Of a stretch of DNA of 64,000 nt, positions 17,589-25,958 are shown piece by piece. The notes below the pieces were generated by a model. It was not told the DNA's origin. It worked only from the letters and a program-made list of their open reading frames with translations, and did no database searches. How positions within the stretch are numbered: position 1 is the first letter of the stretch; the number at the start of each line of letters is the position of its first letter. Both the position numbers and the translations under genes were made by a program. Source of the stretch: Microvirga sesbaniae (lineage in GTDB: Bacteria; Pseudomonadota; Alphaproteobacteria; Rhizobiales; Beijerinckiaceae); NCBI RefSeq assembly GCF_025460805.1, contig NZ_JAMXFJ010000011.1, positions 1 through 64,000 on the forward strand. The letters are read 5' to 3'.

Positions 17589-18083
17589 ATGTCCAACGAA
17601 ACACCTACACCGAACTACATTGAGCTTGCGGCTGACGTCGTGTCGGCCTTCGTCAGCAACAATTCTGTACCCGTTGCTGAACTTCCTCACCTGATCAGTA
17701 GTGTCCACGCTGCGCTTCAGAATGTCGGTCAGCCTGCTGCAAAGTCGGAAGAGGCAAAGCCCACACCTGCCGTTTCAGTAAGGAAGTCGATCACTCCGGA
17801 ATATTTGATCAGCCTCGAAGATGGCAAACAATACAAGTCCCTCAAGCGGCATCTCACAAAGCTTGGGCTCACGCCCGAAGCTTACCGCGAGAAATGGGAC
17901 CTTCCCCGCGACTACCCAATGGTAGCCGCAAACTACGCGGCTAGACGTTCCGAGTTGGCCAAGAGCATCGGCCTTGGTCAAATCCGCTCAAAAGCAACCC
18001 AGACTAAAACCGCCGCTAACGACGCAGTAACGACCGCCCCCGCAAAGGCACCGGCCAAACGCGGGCGGAACAAGGCTGCCTAA
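17589..18083 (+). CDS. MucR/Ros family transcriptional regulator
   Basis: A 164-residue member of the MucR/Ros family, which controls exopolysaccharide, motility and virulence or symbiosis genes in Hyphomicrobiales. The DNA-binding core is visible: YLISLEDGKQYKSLKRHL, TKLGLTPEAYREKWDLP, YPMVAANYAARRSELAKSIG. Neither zinc-finger cysteine of Ros is present (Ser where MucR has Cys before LEDGK). Zinc-free MucR relatives are known from Mesorhizobium. A basic Ala/Lys tail follows. ATG 17589 (MSNETPTPNYIELAADVV) matches the family start. A terminator follows. Confidence 0.88.
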   Translation: MSNETPTPNYIELAADVVSAFVSNNSVPVAELPHLISSVHAALQNVGQPAAKSEEAKPTPAVSVRKSITPEYLISLEDGKQYKSLKRHLTKLGLTPEAYREKWDLPRDYPMVAANYAARRSELAKSIGLGQIRSKATQTKTAANDAVTTAPAKAPAKRGRNKAA

Positions 18084-18107
18084 AGATACAGCTGCGATAA
18101 GTTTGAG

Positions 18108-18134
18108 AGGCCGCTCATGGCGAGCGGCCTTTCT
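18108..18134 (+). terminator. Rho-independent terminator after mucR
   Basis: AGGCCGCTC and GAGCGGCCT form a 9-bp stem around a 5-base loop, followed by TTCT, 25 bases after the mucR stop. Confidence 0.8.
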
Positions 18135-18293
18135 ACGTTCCCGATTCAGCCGCAGTACGGTACGGAGCCCCGATGATGGCCTCTCAAGCCACTTGTCAGC
18201 CTGTCCGGCGAGCGCTCAGGCTCCTACCCGTTTCAAACAATTTGAGACCAGTTTGAGAGATCTCCTGGTATCCATTCTCGTCAGTGATTTTGC

Positions 18294-19116
18294 GATTCTG
18301 TTGCAGCTTTGAACCCTGCTCGGCCCGAGCTACGACAGGGACTGGCAGCGAAGCGAAATATCAAGAACCCGTTCGAGGGTCGCCAATTTACAGCGGAGGT
18401 CATCCTGTGGGCGGTGAGTTGGTACTTACAATTCCCGATCAGGTATCGCCATCTTGAATGCATGCTTGAGGATCATGGGGTCCGCGTTGATCACACGACC
18501 TTATTGCGCTGGATCCAGGCCTACGCTCCAGAGCTCGAGAAGCGCATCCGACGGCATCTACGTCCGACGAACGGCTCATGGCGCGTGGATGAGACACATG
18601 TTCGGGTAAAAGGCGAGTGGGTGTACCTGTACCGCCGTCGATACGACTGGGCAGACAATCAACTTTCTGCTTTCGCCCAAGCGGGATGCGGCAGCCGCCC
18701 GGCGGTTCATTCGCAAGGTATTGGGACAGCCCCACATGGTCAATCCGCGGACCATCACGGTCGACAAGAATGCTGCCTATCCAATCGCGACGAAGGCGAT
18801 GAAGAGGAAGGGGGCGCTATGGCGCTTTGCCAAACTCCGGCAGGTTAGGTTATTGAATAATATCGTCGAGCAGGATCACCGGCGCATCGAGCGGCGGGTT
18901 CGCCCGGGGCCTGGCTTCAAGAGCTTCGCGACGGCCACGCAGACGATTGCCGGCTACGAGGCCATGGCGATGATCTGCAAGGGACAGGTTGTCAGTGCCC
19001 CAGCGAACGACATGCTCACGCAGCGCGACTTCATTGCTACCGTATTCGGCGCAGCCGCGTGACGTGCGTCCCGGGCGGGCCTTCGCGCGACCTATGTCAG
19101 GAGTTGCAACGGAACC
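18294..19116 (+). mobile_element. IS6-family insertion sequence, decayed
   Basis: About 823 bases, the normal IS6 length, bounded by imperfect inverted repeats (left GATTCTGTTGCAGCTTT; right, on the minus strand, GGTTCCGTTGCAACTCC). No matching 8-bp target duplication was found at these ends. Its transposase is frameshifted. It lies between mucR and the stop of livM, 22 bases from the latter. Confidence 0.75.
18309..19062 (+). pseudogene. IS6-family transposase with frameshift
   Basis: The first frame carries NPFEGRQFTAEVILWAV, the helix-turn-helix and the first catalytic Asp (WRVDETHVRVKGEWVYLYR). Near 18633-18636 two bases appear to be missing, and the protein continues in another frame (VDTTGQTINFLL, KRDAAAARRFIRKV, then ITVDKNAAYP with the second Asp and NNIVEQDHRRIERRV with the Glu). 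The start codon is uncertain. It belongs to a different IS6 subgroup from those at 1-362 and 51658-52356. Confidence 0.85.
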
Positions 19117-19137
19117 CTTTGCATCGCACTTATCGCC

Positions 19138-20118
19138 TCATTCCTTCTTCGTGTCGGCGGTCTCGTCCCTCATGTGCCGTGAAACAACAGTTTCCTCACC
19201 GAGGAGGCCACGCGGCCGCAGCAACAGGATGAGCATGAGAAGCAAGCCGATGAGCACGACCTGCAAGGTAGCCGCCCGCGCCTGATACTCGCTCGGGACG
19301 AGTTCGCGCAGCACATTTCCGGAGAGGGTCCACAGCGCCCAGACCACTAAGGCTCCCAGTATCGCGCCCCGGTTGTTACCGGAGCCACCCACGATCAGCA
19401 TCGTCCAGAGTTGGAAGGTGAGGATCGGCAAGAAATCCTCCGGAGCGATGTAGCCGACGAAATGCGCATAGAGCGCGCCGCCGAGCCCCATGAGCATGCA
19501 GCCGACTACAAAGGCCTGTAGCCGAAACCGGAACGCCCGCTTGCCAAGGGACTCGGCCGCCGTCTCGTCTTCCCGGATGGCCCGGAGGACGCGCCCCCAT
19601 GGGCTGCGCACGAGACGCTCCAACGCCACATAGCTGAGACCAAGCAGCGCCGAGGTGATCAGAAGGTACGTCACGTTCCAGGCGAGGCTGTCGGTGATCA
19701 CGTCGGCAAAGGGCTTCGGGATGAACTGCAGCCCAAACGGGCCGCCCGTCAGTCCTTTGGCGTTCAGGGCGACGAGCTGCAGGGTCACAGCGACGCCGAA
19801 GGTTGCAATGGCGAGGTAGTCGTGCCGAAGCCGCAAGGCCGCTATGCCTATGATGAAGGCCGCAATCCCAGACGTTGCCATGGCGCCGAGCCAGCCGAGC
19901 AGAATTGGCAACCCTAGGCCGCCGATCTGATCGGGATAATTCGGCGCCGTGATAAGTGCGGACGTGTAGGCTCCGACCGCCACGAACCCTGCGACGCCAA
20001 CATTGAACAGGCCCGTGAAGCCCCATTGCAGATTGAGGCCGAGCACCACCAGAGCGAAGATCGTAGCGAAGACGAGGAAGAACGTGCCATACGAGAGCAG
20101 TCCGAGAAGATCGGGCAT
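19138..20118 (-). CDS. livM: branched-chain amino acid-type ABC transporter permease LivM (system 1)
   Basis: A 326-residue, very hydrophobic LivM-family permease. Typical motifs: GLNLQWGFTGLFNVGVAGF near the N-terminus, LRLRHDYLAIATFGVAV, SPWGRVLRAIREDETAAESLG in the cytoplasmic loop, and the C-terminal LLLRPRGLLGEE. Start ATG 20118 shares bases with the livH stop (TGATG), implying coupled translation. The frame opens further upstream at 20406, but that part is the complement of livH sequence. Last gene of the minus-strand operon, ending close to an IS6 remnant. Confidence 0.92.
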   Translation of the reverse strand: MPDLLGLLSYGTFFLVFATIFALVVLGLNLQWGFTGLFNVGVAGFVAVGAYTSALITAPNYPDQIGGLGLPILLGWLGAMATSGIAAFIIGIAALRLRHDYLAIATFGVAVTLQLVALNAKGLTGGPFGLQFIPKPFADVITDSLAWNVTYLLITSALLGLSYVALERLVRSPWGRVLRAIREDETAAESLGKRAFRFRLQAFVVGCMLMGLGGALYAHFVGYIAPEDFLPILTFQLWTMLIVGGSGNNRGAILGALVVWALWTLSGNVLRELVPSEYQARAATLQVVLIGLLLMLILLLRPRGLLGEETVVSRHMRDETADTKKE

Positions 20119-21035
20119 CACGTCCTCTCGCCGAAAAGGCCGGTGGGACGGATGAGCAGAATGGCTATGAGCACCGCGAATGCGGTCGCTGCGCGGTATT
20201 CTGCCCCGACGAGGGGCACCGACAGACTTTCTGCAAGCCCTACGATCAGGCCTCCCACGACAGCCCCGTAGACGCTGCCGATCCCGCCGAGGATCGCCGC
20301 GGCGAAAAGGGGAAGCAGCAGGTCGAGGCCGAGCTGCGGCCGCAGCTGGACGGTGAGGCCCGAAAAGACGCCCGCCACCGTCGCGAGCACGGCGCCGATA
20401 ATCCACGTAGCGCGAATGATTTGATCGACATCAATACCCGTCACCCGGGCGAGCTGCGGATTGTTGGACGTCGCACGCATCGCCTTACCGAGGGTCGTGC
20501 GCGTGAGGAAGCCGTGCAGGCTGACGACCGAGACGGCCGTCAGGCCGAGGACGAAGAGCTGATCCGGGGTGATGCGCAGCCCGCCTAGGACGTCTCGCGG
20601 GATCAGCCGGATCGCGACCTGGATCTCTCGGCTATAGTATTCCGGAATCGACCCATAGATGAACTGGAGCAGGTTGCGCAGCACGAGAGCGGCTCCGAAG
20701 CTTGCCATGATCAGCGTGATGGCATTCCCATGCTGCCGAAGCTGGCGAAAGAGCAGCCGATCGACCAGAAGCGCCAGTGCCGCGGTGGCAACCGCCGAAA
20801 TTGCGAGCGCGACGAGAAGCGGCCAGCCAAAGGAGAACGGACCGAGAGGTTCCGCCGGGCCCCAGACCGCCACGATTCCGATAAGGGCTGTCCAAGCCAA
20901 ATAGGCGCCCCAGGTCAGGAGCTCGCCGTGGGCGAAGTTCGCAAACCGCAGGATCGAATAGACCAGCGTCACGCCGATCGCTCCGAGCGCGATGACCGAG
21001 CCGATGATGAAGCCATCGGCCACGAGCTGCAACAC
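20118..21035 (-). CDS. livH: branched-chain amino acid-type ABC transporter permease LivH (system 1)
   Basis: A 305-residue permease with the LivH pattern: GAIGVTLVYSILRFANFAHGE at the N-terminus, LGKAMRATSNNPQLARVTGID in the coupling loop, FAAAILGGIGSVYGAVVGG, and LLIRPTGLFGERT at the end. It forms the heterodimeric membrane channel with LivM. Its start overlaps the stop of livF. Confidence 0.93.
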   Translation of the reverse strand: MLQLVADGFIIGSVIALGAIGVTLVYSILRFANFAHGELLTWGAYLAWTALIGIVAVWGPAEPLGPFSFGWPLLVALAISAVATAALALLVDRLLFRQLRQHGNAITLIMASFGAALVLRNLLQFIYGSIPEYYSREIQVAIRLIPRDVLGGLRITPDQLFVLGLTAVSVVSLHGFLTRTTLGKAMRATSNNPQLARVTGIDVDQIIRATWIIGAVLATVAGVFSGLTVQLRPQLGLDLLLPLFAAAILGGIGSVYGAVVGGLIVGLAESLSVPLVGAEYRAATAFAVLIAILLIRPTGLFGERT

Positions 21036-21757
21036 TATGAGCCTCCTTGATGTTGTCCAAGATAGAGTGCGGCTACCTGGGGGTCGCCTGCGAGATCGCG
21101 CGCCGCTCCTACGATCCTGGTGCTTCCTTCGACCAGGACCGCGCCACGGTCCGCGATGGCAAGAGCCGCTTTGACGTTCTGTTCGACCAGCACGATCGTA
21201 ACGCCTGTGGCGCGCACGTCGAGGAGCTTCTCGAACACGATACCCACAAGCTTCGGCGAAAGGCCAGCCGATGGCTCGTCCAGCAGCAGGACCTTCGGCT
21301 CTCCAACGAGCGCCCGGGCTACTGCGAGCATCTGGCGCTGGCCGCCCGAGAGCCGCCCCGCCAGGAGACGCCGCTGGCGTGCAAGATCTGGGAACAGGTC
21401 ATAGAGGTCGCGCAGCCGCTGCTTCTTTGGCACTCTCAGTATCGAGGCGGCGAGATCGAGGTTGTCCTCAATCGAGAGATTCACGAACACGTTCTCGGTC
21501 TGAGGCACGAAGCCGAGGCCCTCGTGCGCCATATGGTGGGCCGCGCGTCCCGTGATGTCGCGATCGTGCAGAAAGACCCTTCCGGCGGAGACTGGCACGA
21601 GCCCGACGATGGCCTTGATCAGGGTTGACTTGCCGGCCCCATTGGGTCCGAGAAGGGCGACGATCTCGTTTGGCTCGACCGCAAGCGACGCGCCCCGCAC
21701 GATGGGAAGGCCCGGCTCATAACCGGCTTCCAGTTCCACGACCCGAAGAGCCGTCAC
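21035..21757 (-). CDS. livF: ABC transporter ATP-binding protein LivF (system 1)
   Basis: A 240-residue ATPase. Walker A GPNGAGKST, Q-loop FVPQTENVF, signature LSGGQRQMLA, Walker B VLLLDEPSAGLSP, H-region VEQN. A GTG start at 21757 is proposed because it overlaps the livG stop (GTGA) and gives the family length; the open frame itself extends far upstream. Powers import with LivG. Confidence 0.92.
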   Translation of the reverse strand: MTALRVVELEAGYEPGLPIVRGASLAVEPNEIVALLGPNGAGKSTLIKAIVGLVPVSAGRVFLHDRDITGRAAHHMAHEGLGFVPQTENVFVNLSIEDNLDLAASILRVPKKQRLRDLYDLFPDLARQRRLLAGRLSGGQRQMLAVARALVGEPKVLLLDEPSAGLSPKLVGIVFEKLLDVRATGVTIVLVEQNVKAALAIADRGAVLVEGSTRIVGAARDLAGDPQVAALYLGQHQGGS

Positions 21758-22512
21758 GCGACGGCTCCGCCGAGATAGGCGTCGATCACCCTCGGGTCGT
21801 GGCGGACCTCCTGCGCCGTGCCCGTCATCAGGATGCGCCCTTGCGCCATCACCATGATGGGGCTGCACAGGCTCATCACAAGATCCATGTTGTGCTCGAT
21901 GATCAGGAACGTGACGCCCTGGCGGTTGAGGGTCACGATCCGGTCGACGATAGCATCCAGCAAAATGGGGTTGACCCCGGCGCCGGGCTCGTCGAGCAGG
22001 ATCAGGCGCGGTTCGGCCACGAGGACACGGGCGAGTTCGAGGAGCTTGCGCTGTCCACCGGACAGGACGCGGGCGGGTTGATGGGTGAGATGGGACAGGC
22101 CCACAAAATCGATCCAGTGCCGCGCGGCCGCCGCCAGTCGCCGCTCCTCTGCGGCGACGCGGCCCGGGGTGAGCCAGTTGGCCCAGAACTGCTCGCCCCG
22201 CTGGCGCAGCGGTGCCACCATGACGTTCTCCAGCACCGTCATCTCCGGAAAAGGCCTCGGAATCTGGAAGGTGCGGGCAAGTCCCTTGGCGAAGATGCGG
22301 TCCGGGGAGAGCCCATCGATGCGCTCTTCTCCGAGGCTGAGCGATCCCGATGTCGGGGGAAAAAGGCCCGCCACGCAGTTGAAGAGGGTCGTCTTGCCGG
22401 CCCCATTCGGCCCGATCAGGCCGGTGATCGTTCCCCTCTCGATCACGAAGGAGACCTCGTTGACGGCGTGATTGCCGCCGAAGGTCTTGGTGATCGATTG
22501 CGCTATCAGCAT
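21754..22512 (-). CDS. livG: ABC transporter ATP-binding protein LivG (system 1)
   Basis: A 252-residue ATPase. Walker A GPNGAGKTT, the LivG-type insertion with LARTFQIPRPFPEMTVLENV, signature LSGGQRKLLE, Walker B LILLDEPGAGVNP and IIEHNMDLVMSLC. First gene of the livG-livF-livH-livM operon. It is divergent, with 93 bases between, from the TIGR04076 gene, so that gap probably holds both promoters. Confidence 0.93.
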   Translation of the reverse strand: MLIAQSITKTFGGNHAVNEVSFVIERGTITGLIGPNGAGKTTLFNCVAGLFPPTSGSLSLGEERIDGLSPDRIFAKGLARTFQIPRPFPEMTVLENVMVAPLRQRGEQFWANWLTPGRVAAEERRLAAAARHWIDFVGLSHLTHQPARVLSGGQRKLLELARVLVAEPRLILLDEPGAGVNPILLDAIVDRIVTLNRQGVTFLIIEHNMDLVMSLCSPIMVMAQGRILMTGTAQEVRHDPRVIDAYLGGAVA

Positions 22513-22605
22513 GACTGGAAGAGCGTTCCGGGCGGGCGAGGTTGCGGGGTCGGAGATTTTGCGTCATGACAATGCCTATGCGCAACAGGCAAAGGACGTT
22601 GTCCC

Positions 22606-22954
22606 GTGTCGGATGATTCCTTCGAGCTCTACGACCTGAAGGTCGAGGTCGTCGCCCCGGAAGGCGCCACATTGTATTGTGGCGCAAAGCCCGGCGACTA
22701 CTTCGAGCTCAGGGGGGAGATGCTTCACCTCCCGCCAAGCCAGGGCTTCTCGATCTACTCGCTTGCCGCGCTCCTGCCGCTCCTCCCGGCCAAGCAGCGC
22801 GCCACCCATCCGCACGACTGGATGTCCACGGATGCCGAGGTCGCCTGCCCGGACCCGAACTGCCCGAGCCGGTTCCGGATCAGCCGGATGGCGAAGCGCG
22901 TGTTCCGTCACGCGGAGGTCACGGCCGTCCCCCTGCCCGACCCGAAAGCCTGAC
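22606..22954 (+). CDS. TIGR04076 family protein
   Basis: A 115-residue protein (MSDDSFELYDLKVEVV...). It matches the TIGR04076 pattern: a Cys-containing turn (LYCGAKPGDYFELRG), then GFSIYSLAALLPLLPAKQR, and a C-terminal C-P-DPNCPSRF cluster. Four Cys in all could bind a metal. Function unknown; members often sit beside aldo/keto reductases, consistent with the downstream gene. GTG start at 22606. Its stop falls right at the start of the downstream gene. Confidence 0.75.
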
Positions 22955-24004
22955 ATGACCGTCGAAACCATCGAACTCGTCCCCGGCTACCGCATCTCCC
23001 GCGTGTTGCGCGGGGGGTGGCAACTCGCCGGTGGGCATGGTGCCATTGAGACCGAGCGGGCGATCGCCGACATGTCGGCGTTCGTCGACCAGGGCGTCAC
23101 AACCTTCGACTGCGCCGACATCTACACGGGCGTCGAGGAGATGATAGGCCTCTTCCGGGAGCGCATGCTCGCCGAGCGAGGCTCCGAGGCGCTTAAGTCC
23201 TTCAAGGTGCATACGAAGTTCGTGCCGGACTGGGACGCCCTCCCCCACGTCGATCGCGCCTACGTGCGCGACGTCATCGACCGCTCGCTGCGTCGCCTCA
23301 GGATGGAGCGTCTCGACTTGGTCCAGTTTCACTGGTGGAACTACGACGTGCCAAGTTCCGTCGAGACCGCGCTTATCCTCAAGGACCTCCAGGACGAGGG
23401 AAAGATCCATCAAATTGGGGGCACGAACTTCGATACCTCCCACACGCGAGCGATGCTCGACGCAGGCGTGCCGCTCGTGTCGATGCAAGCCCAATACTCG
23501 GTCCTCGACCAGAGGCCTGAGAACGGCTTGGTCGCGCTGTGCCAAGAGCGCGGCATGAAGCTATTGTGCTATGGCACTGTCGCAGGCGGCTTCCTGTCCG
23601 AACGGTGGCTCGGCGTGCCGGAGCCGCAGGAGCCCTACGCTAACCGTTCGCTCGTCAAGTACAAGCTCATCATCGACGATTTCGGCGGCTGGCCCCTGTT
23701 CCAGGAGCTTCTCGCGACCCTGAAGGAGATCGGGCGCAAGCACCAGGTCAGCTTGACGGCGGTGGCAACCCGGTGGGTCCTGGACCGGCCCGTAGTGGCC
23801 GGCGCGATCATCGGCGCCCGCTATGCCGAGCACTTGGCCGACAATCTCGACGTGTTTCGCTTCGCCCTCGACGACGAGGACATGGTCGCCATCGAACGGA
23901 TTCTCGCGCGTAAGACCGGGCCCGAAGGTGACACCTACACACTTGAGCGGGATCGGGACGGCCGGCACGGTCGCATCATGCACTACAACCTGAGCAAGGC
24001 CTGA
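22955..24004 (+). CDS. aldo/keto reductase
   Basis: A 349-residue NADP-dependent oxidoreductase of the AKR (beta/alpha)8-barrel family. Catalytic tetrad residues visible: Asp and Tyr in FDCADIYTG, Lys in KVHTKFVPD, His in LVQFHWWNYD. The C-terminal cofactor region is VVAGAIIGARYAEHL. ATG 22955 was chosen because it directly follows the TIGR04076 stop; the upstream open frame is a shadow. Its sequence is close to the N-terminal half of the fusion at 25959-27425 (shared FHWW, GTNFDT/LTNFDT and GGFLxxRWxGxPEP), so the two are paralogues acting probably on related substrates. Confidence 0.92.
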   Translation: MTVETIELVPGYRISRVLRGGWQLAGGHGAIETERAIADMSAFVDQGVTTFDCADIYTGVEEMIGLFRERMLAERGSEALKSFKVHTKFVPDWDALPHVDRAYVRDVIDRSLRRLRMERLDLVQFHWWNYDVPSSVETALILKDLQDEGKIHQIGGTNFDTSHTRAMLDAGVPLVSMQAQYSVLDQRPENGLVALCQERGMKLLCYGTVAGGFLSERWLGVPEPQEPYANRSLVKYKLIIDDFGGWPLFQELLATLKEIGRKHQVSLTAVATRWVLDRPVVAGAIIGARYAEHLADNLDVFRFALDDEDMVAIERILARKTGPEGDTYTLERDRDGRHGRIMHYNLSKA

Positions 24005-24009
24005 CGGCC

Positions 24010-24441
24010 ATGGTGCTCGACCAACCCCTCGCCCGGGCTGCTTTGGAGGAGGTAGCCGACCTGCATGCCTTCTTCGAGGCATGGCTTGGCGGAAGGCTCG
24101 ACCGAACCCGCGCAGAGTTCTCCCGGCTGGAGAACGTCCTTGGCGACGAGTTCAGCATGGTGTCTCCCGGCGGAGCAAAGCTCCGGCGGTCCGACGTGAC
24201 CTCGTGGATTTGGGACGCGCACGGCACGAGGGAGAACACGGCAGGGTTCCGCATCGTCGCCGTCGAGCCCGAGCTCCTGCTCCTGCGTCCGCCCTTGGTC
24301 GTTCTCCGATATGTGGAAGAGCAGGAAGCGGACGGCGTCGTGACGCGCCGCTGGGCGACCGCCGTGTTTGAAGTCAGCGCGAAGGCCGGAGGCGTACGAT
24401 GGCTTGCCCTGCAGGAAACCTGGATTCCTTCAAGCTTTTGA
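24010..24441 (+). CDS. DUF4440/SnoaL-like protein
   Basis: A 143-residue protein (MVLDQPLARAALEEVADLHAFFEAWL...) with the NTF2-like cone pattern: an N-terminal helix, FSRLENVLGDEFSMVSPGG, RSDVTSWIWDAHGT, LVVLRYVEEQEA and VRWLALQETWI. The fold often houses small isomerases or binding domains. It begins 5 bases after the reductase stop, so it is part of the same transcript. No catalytic residues are assigned. Confidence 0.75.
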   Translation: MVLDQPLARAALEEVADLHAFFEAWLGGRLDRTRAEFSRLENVLGDEFSMVSPGGAKLRRSDVTSWIWDAHGTRENTAGFRIVAVEPELLLLRPPLVVLRYVEEQEADGVVTRRWATAVFEVSAKAGGVRWLALQETWIPSSF

Positions 24442-24559
24442 GGACTATCCCGCTCGCCGCCCTTGCAAAACCCCCGCTGAGGCGGAACACTGCCTTCTGG
24501 CCGGGAGGAGCAAGGGCATGAGCCCACGACCGGCGATGAGACCAGGGGAGAGGTTCACC

Positions 24560-25831
24560 GTGCGCATTGCATCCATCGTTTCAGCCGCCGCCCTCGCGGC
24601 TACTCTCGCACCGCTGCCCGTCTCCGCGCAGCAGCCCTGCACCCATACGGTCGGCGTCGTCGTGGAGCTGACCGGTCCGGCCGGGCGCTTCGGCCAGGCC
24701 GCGGCCAAGTCCGTCGAGCTTGCCTTCAAGGAAATCAACGAGGCTGGCGGCGCCGCTGGCTGCCAGCTCGCCATGGACCTTCGGGATTCACAGAGCCAGG
24801 GCTCTGTCGCAGTCGATCAAGCCCGGCAGCTCGTCGACCTGAAGCGCGTGCCGGCGATCATCGGCGGAATCATCTCCTCGGTGTCGCTACCCGTTCTCAC
24901 CTCGGTGACAGCACCAGCCGGCGTGGTTCAGATATCGCCCGCCTCTTCGTCTCCGACGCTAACGCGGATCGCTCAGGAGGGGAAGAGCAATGGCATCTTC
25001 TTCCGCACGATCACGTCGGACGCTCTCCAGGGGACAGCGGCTGCGAAATACGCGTTGGATCAGGGTCTGAAGAAGATCGCGATCATTCACGTCAACAACG
25101 ACTTCGGCGTGAACATGGTGGCGGAGTTCAAGCGCGCCTACGAGGCTCTCGGGGGCGAGGTCACGTCGGTCACGCCCTACAACCAGAGCCAGGCCTCCTA
25201 CGCCCCGGAAGTCACCCGAGCGCTTGCGGGCGACCCGCCGGCTCTCTACCTCGTCTCCTATCCGGGTGACGGCACGTCGATCGCGCGCACCTGGATCTCG
25301 CAGGGCGGTGAGCCGAAATTTCTCCTGAACGACGGGATGAACAGCGCCGACTTTATCCGCGACGTTGGCCCGCGCTACCTGAATGACGCTTTCGGGACAT
25401 CCTCGGGCACCACGACAACGCCTTCGACCGAGCATTTCGCCAAGGCCTATCCGGCGATGTCCGGCGGCTTCGACGCCAATGCTCCGGCCGCCGATAGAGC
25501 CTACGATGCCGCAGCCATCCTCGGCCTCGCGGTGGCCCAGGCAGGCAAGTTCGAGGCGGCAGCCATCCGAGATTCGATCCGCAAGGTCACGGGAGGCGAA
25601 GGCGAGGTCATCCATGCCGGTCCGGACGGCTTCAAGAAGGCGCTCCAGTTGATCAAGGAAGGCAAGCCGGTCCGTTACGAGGGCGTCGTCGGCCCGGTCA
25701 GCTTCGATCAGTACGGCGACATCACTGGCCCGTTCCGGCTGTGGCGCATTCAGAACGGCGAGGTCACCACTATCGGACAGATGGGCGTCGACGAGGTCAA
25801 CGCCATCAGAAACAAGGCTCCGTCGCGCTAG
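24560..25831 (+). CDS. Liv-type ABC transporter substrate-binding protein (system 1)
   Basis: A 423-residue periplasmic binding protein of the Leu/Ile/Val-binding type I fold. Cleavable signal (residues 1-20, ending PVSAQQ); core motifs VGVVVELTGPAGRFGQAA, VDLKRVPAIIGGIISSVSL, PASSSPTLT, KKIAIIHVNNDFGVNMV, VGPVSFDQYGDITGPFRLW. The GTG at 24560 has GGGGAGAGG about 8 bases upstream and gives a compact signal peptide; ATGs at 24518 and 24536 are alternatives. Separated from its permeases by the divergent enzyme genes, but the only Liv binding protein in this cluster. Confidence 0.9.
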   Translation: MRIASIVSAAALAATLAPLPVSAQQPCTHTVGVVVELTGPAGRFGQAAAKSVELAFKEINEAGGAAGCQLAMDLRDSQSQGSVAVDQARQLVDLKRVPAIIGGIISSVSLPVLTSVTAPAGVVQISPASSSPTLTRIAQEGKSNGIFFRTITSDALQGTAAAKYALDQGLKKIAIIHVNNDFGVNMVAEFKRAYEALGGEVTSVTPYNQSQASYAPEVTRALAGDPPALYLVSYPGDGTSIARTWISQGGEPKFLLNDGMNSADFIRDVGPRYLNDAFGTSSGTTTTPSTEHFAKAYPAMSGGFDANAPAADRAYDAAAILGLAVAQAGKFEAAAIRDSIRKVTGGEGEVIHAGPDGFKKALQLIKEGKPVRYEGVVGPVSFDQYGDITGPFRLWRIQNGEVTTIGQMGVDEVNAIRNKAPSR

Positions 25832-25958
25832 GGATCGAACGGCCCGGCATCCGAACCTGCCCGACGCGCCGTGTCCCGAGCAACGCACAGATCCACTATC
25901 CGTCAAGGCAGGCTTCGCACCGGACGTAGAGCCTGTCATATCTATTTTGGAGAAGGCC

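Noticed and set aside
18286..19124. target-site duplication around the decayed IS6 element
   Set aside because: TTTGC occurs on both sides, but not in register with the ends and shorter than 8 bases.
21758..22687. long N-terminal extension of the LivF frame (system 1)
   Set aside because: Overlaps livG entirely in another frame and is rich in Arg/Pro; LivF proteins begin near the GTG at 21757.
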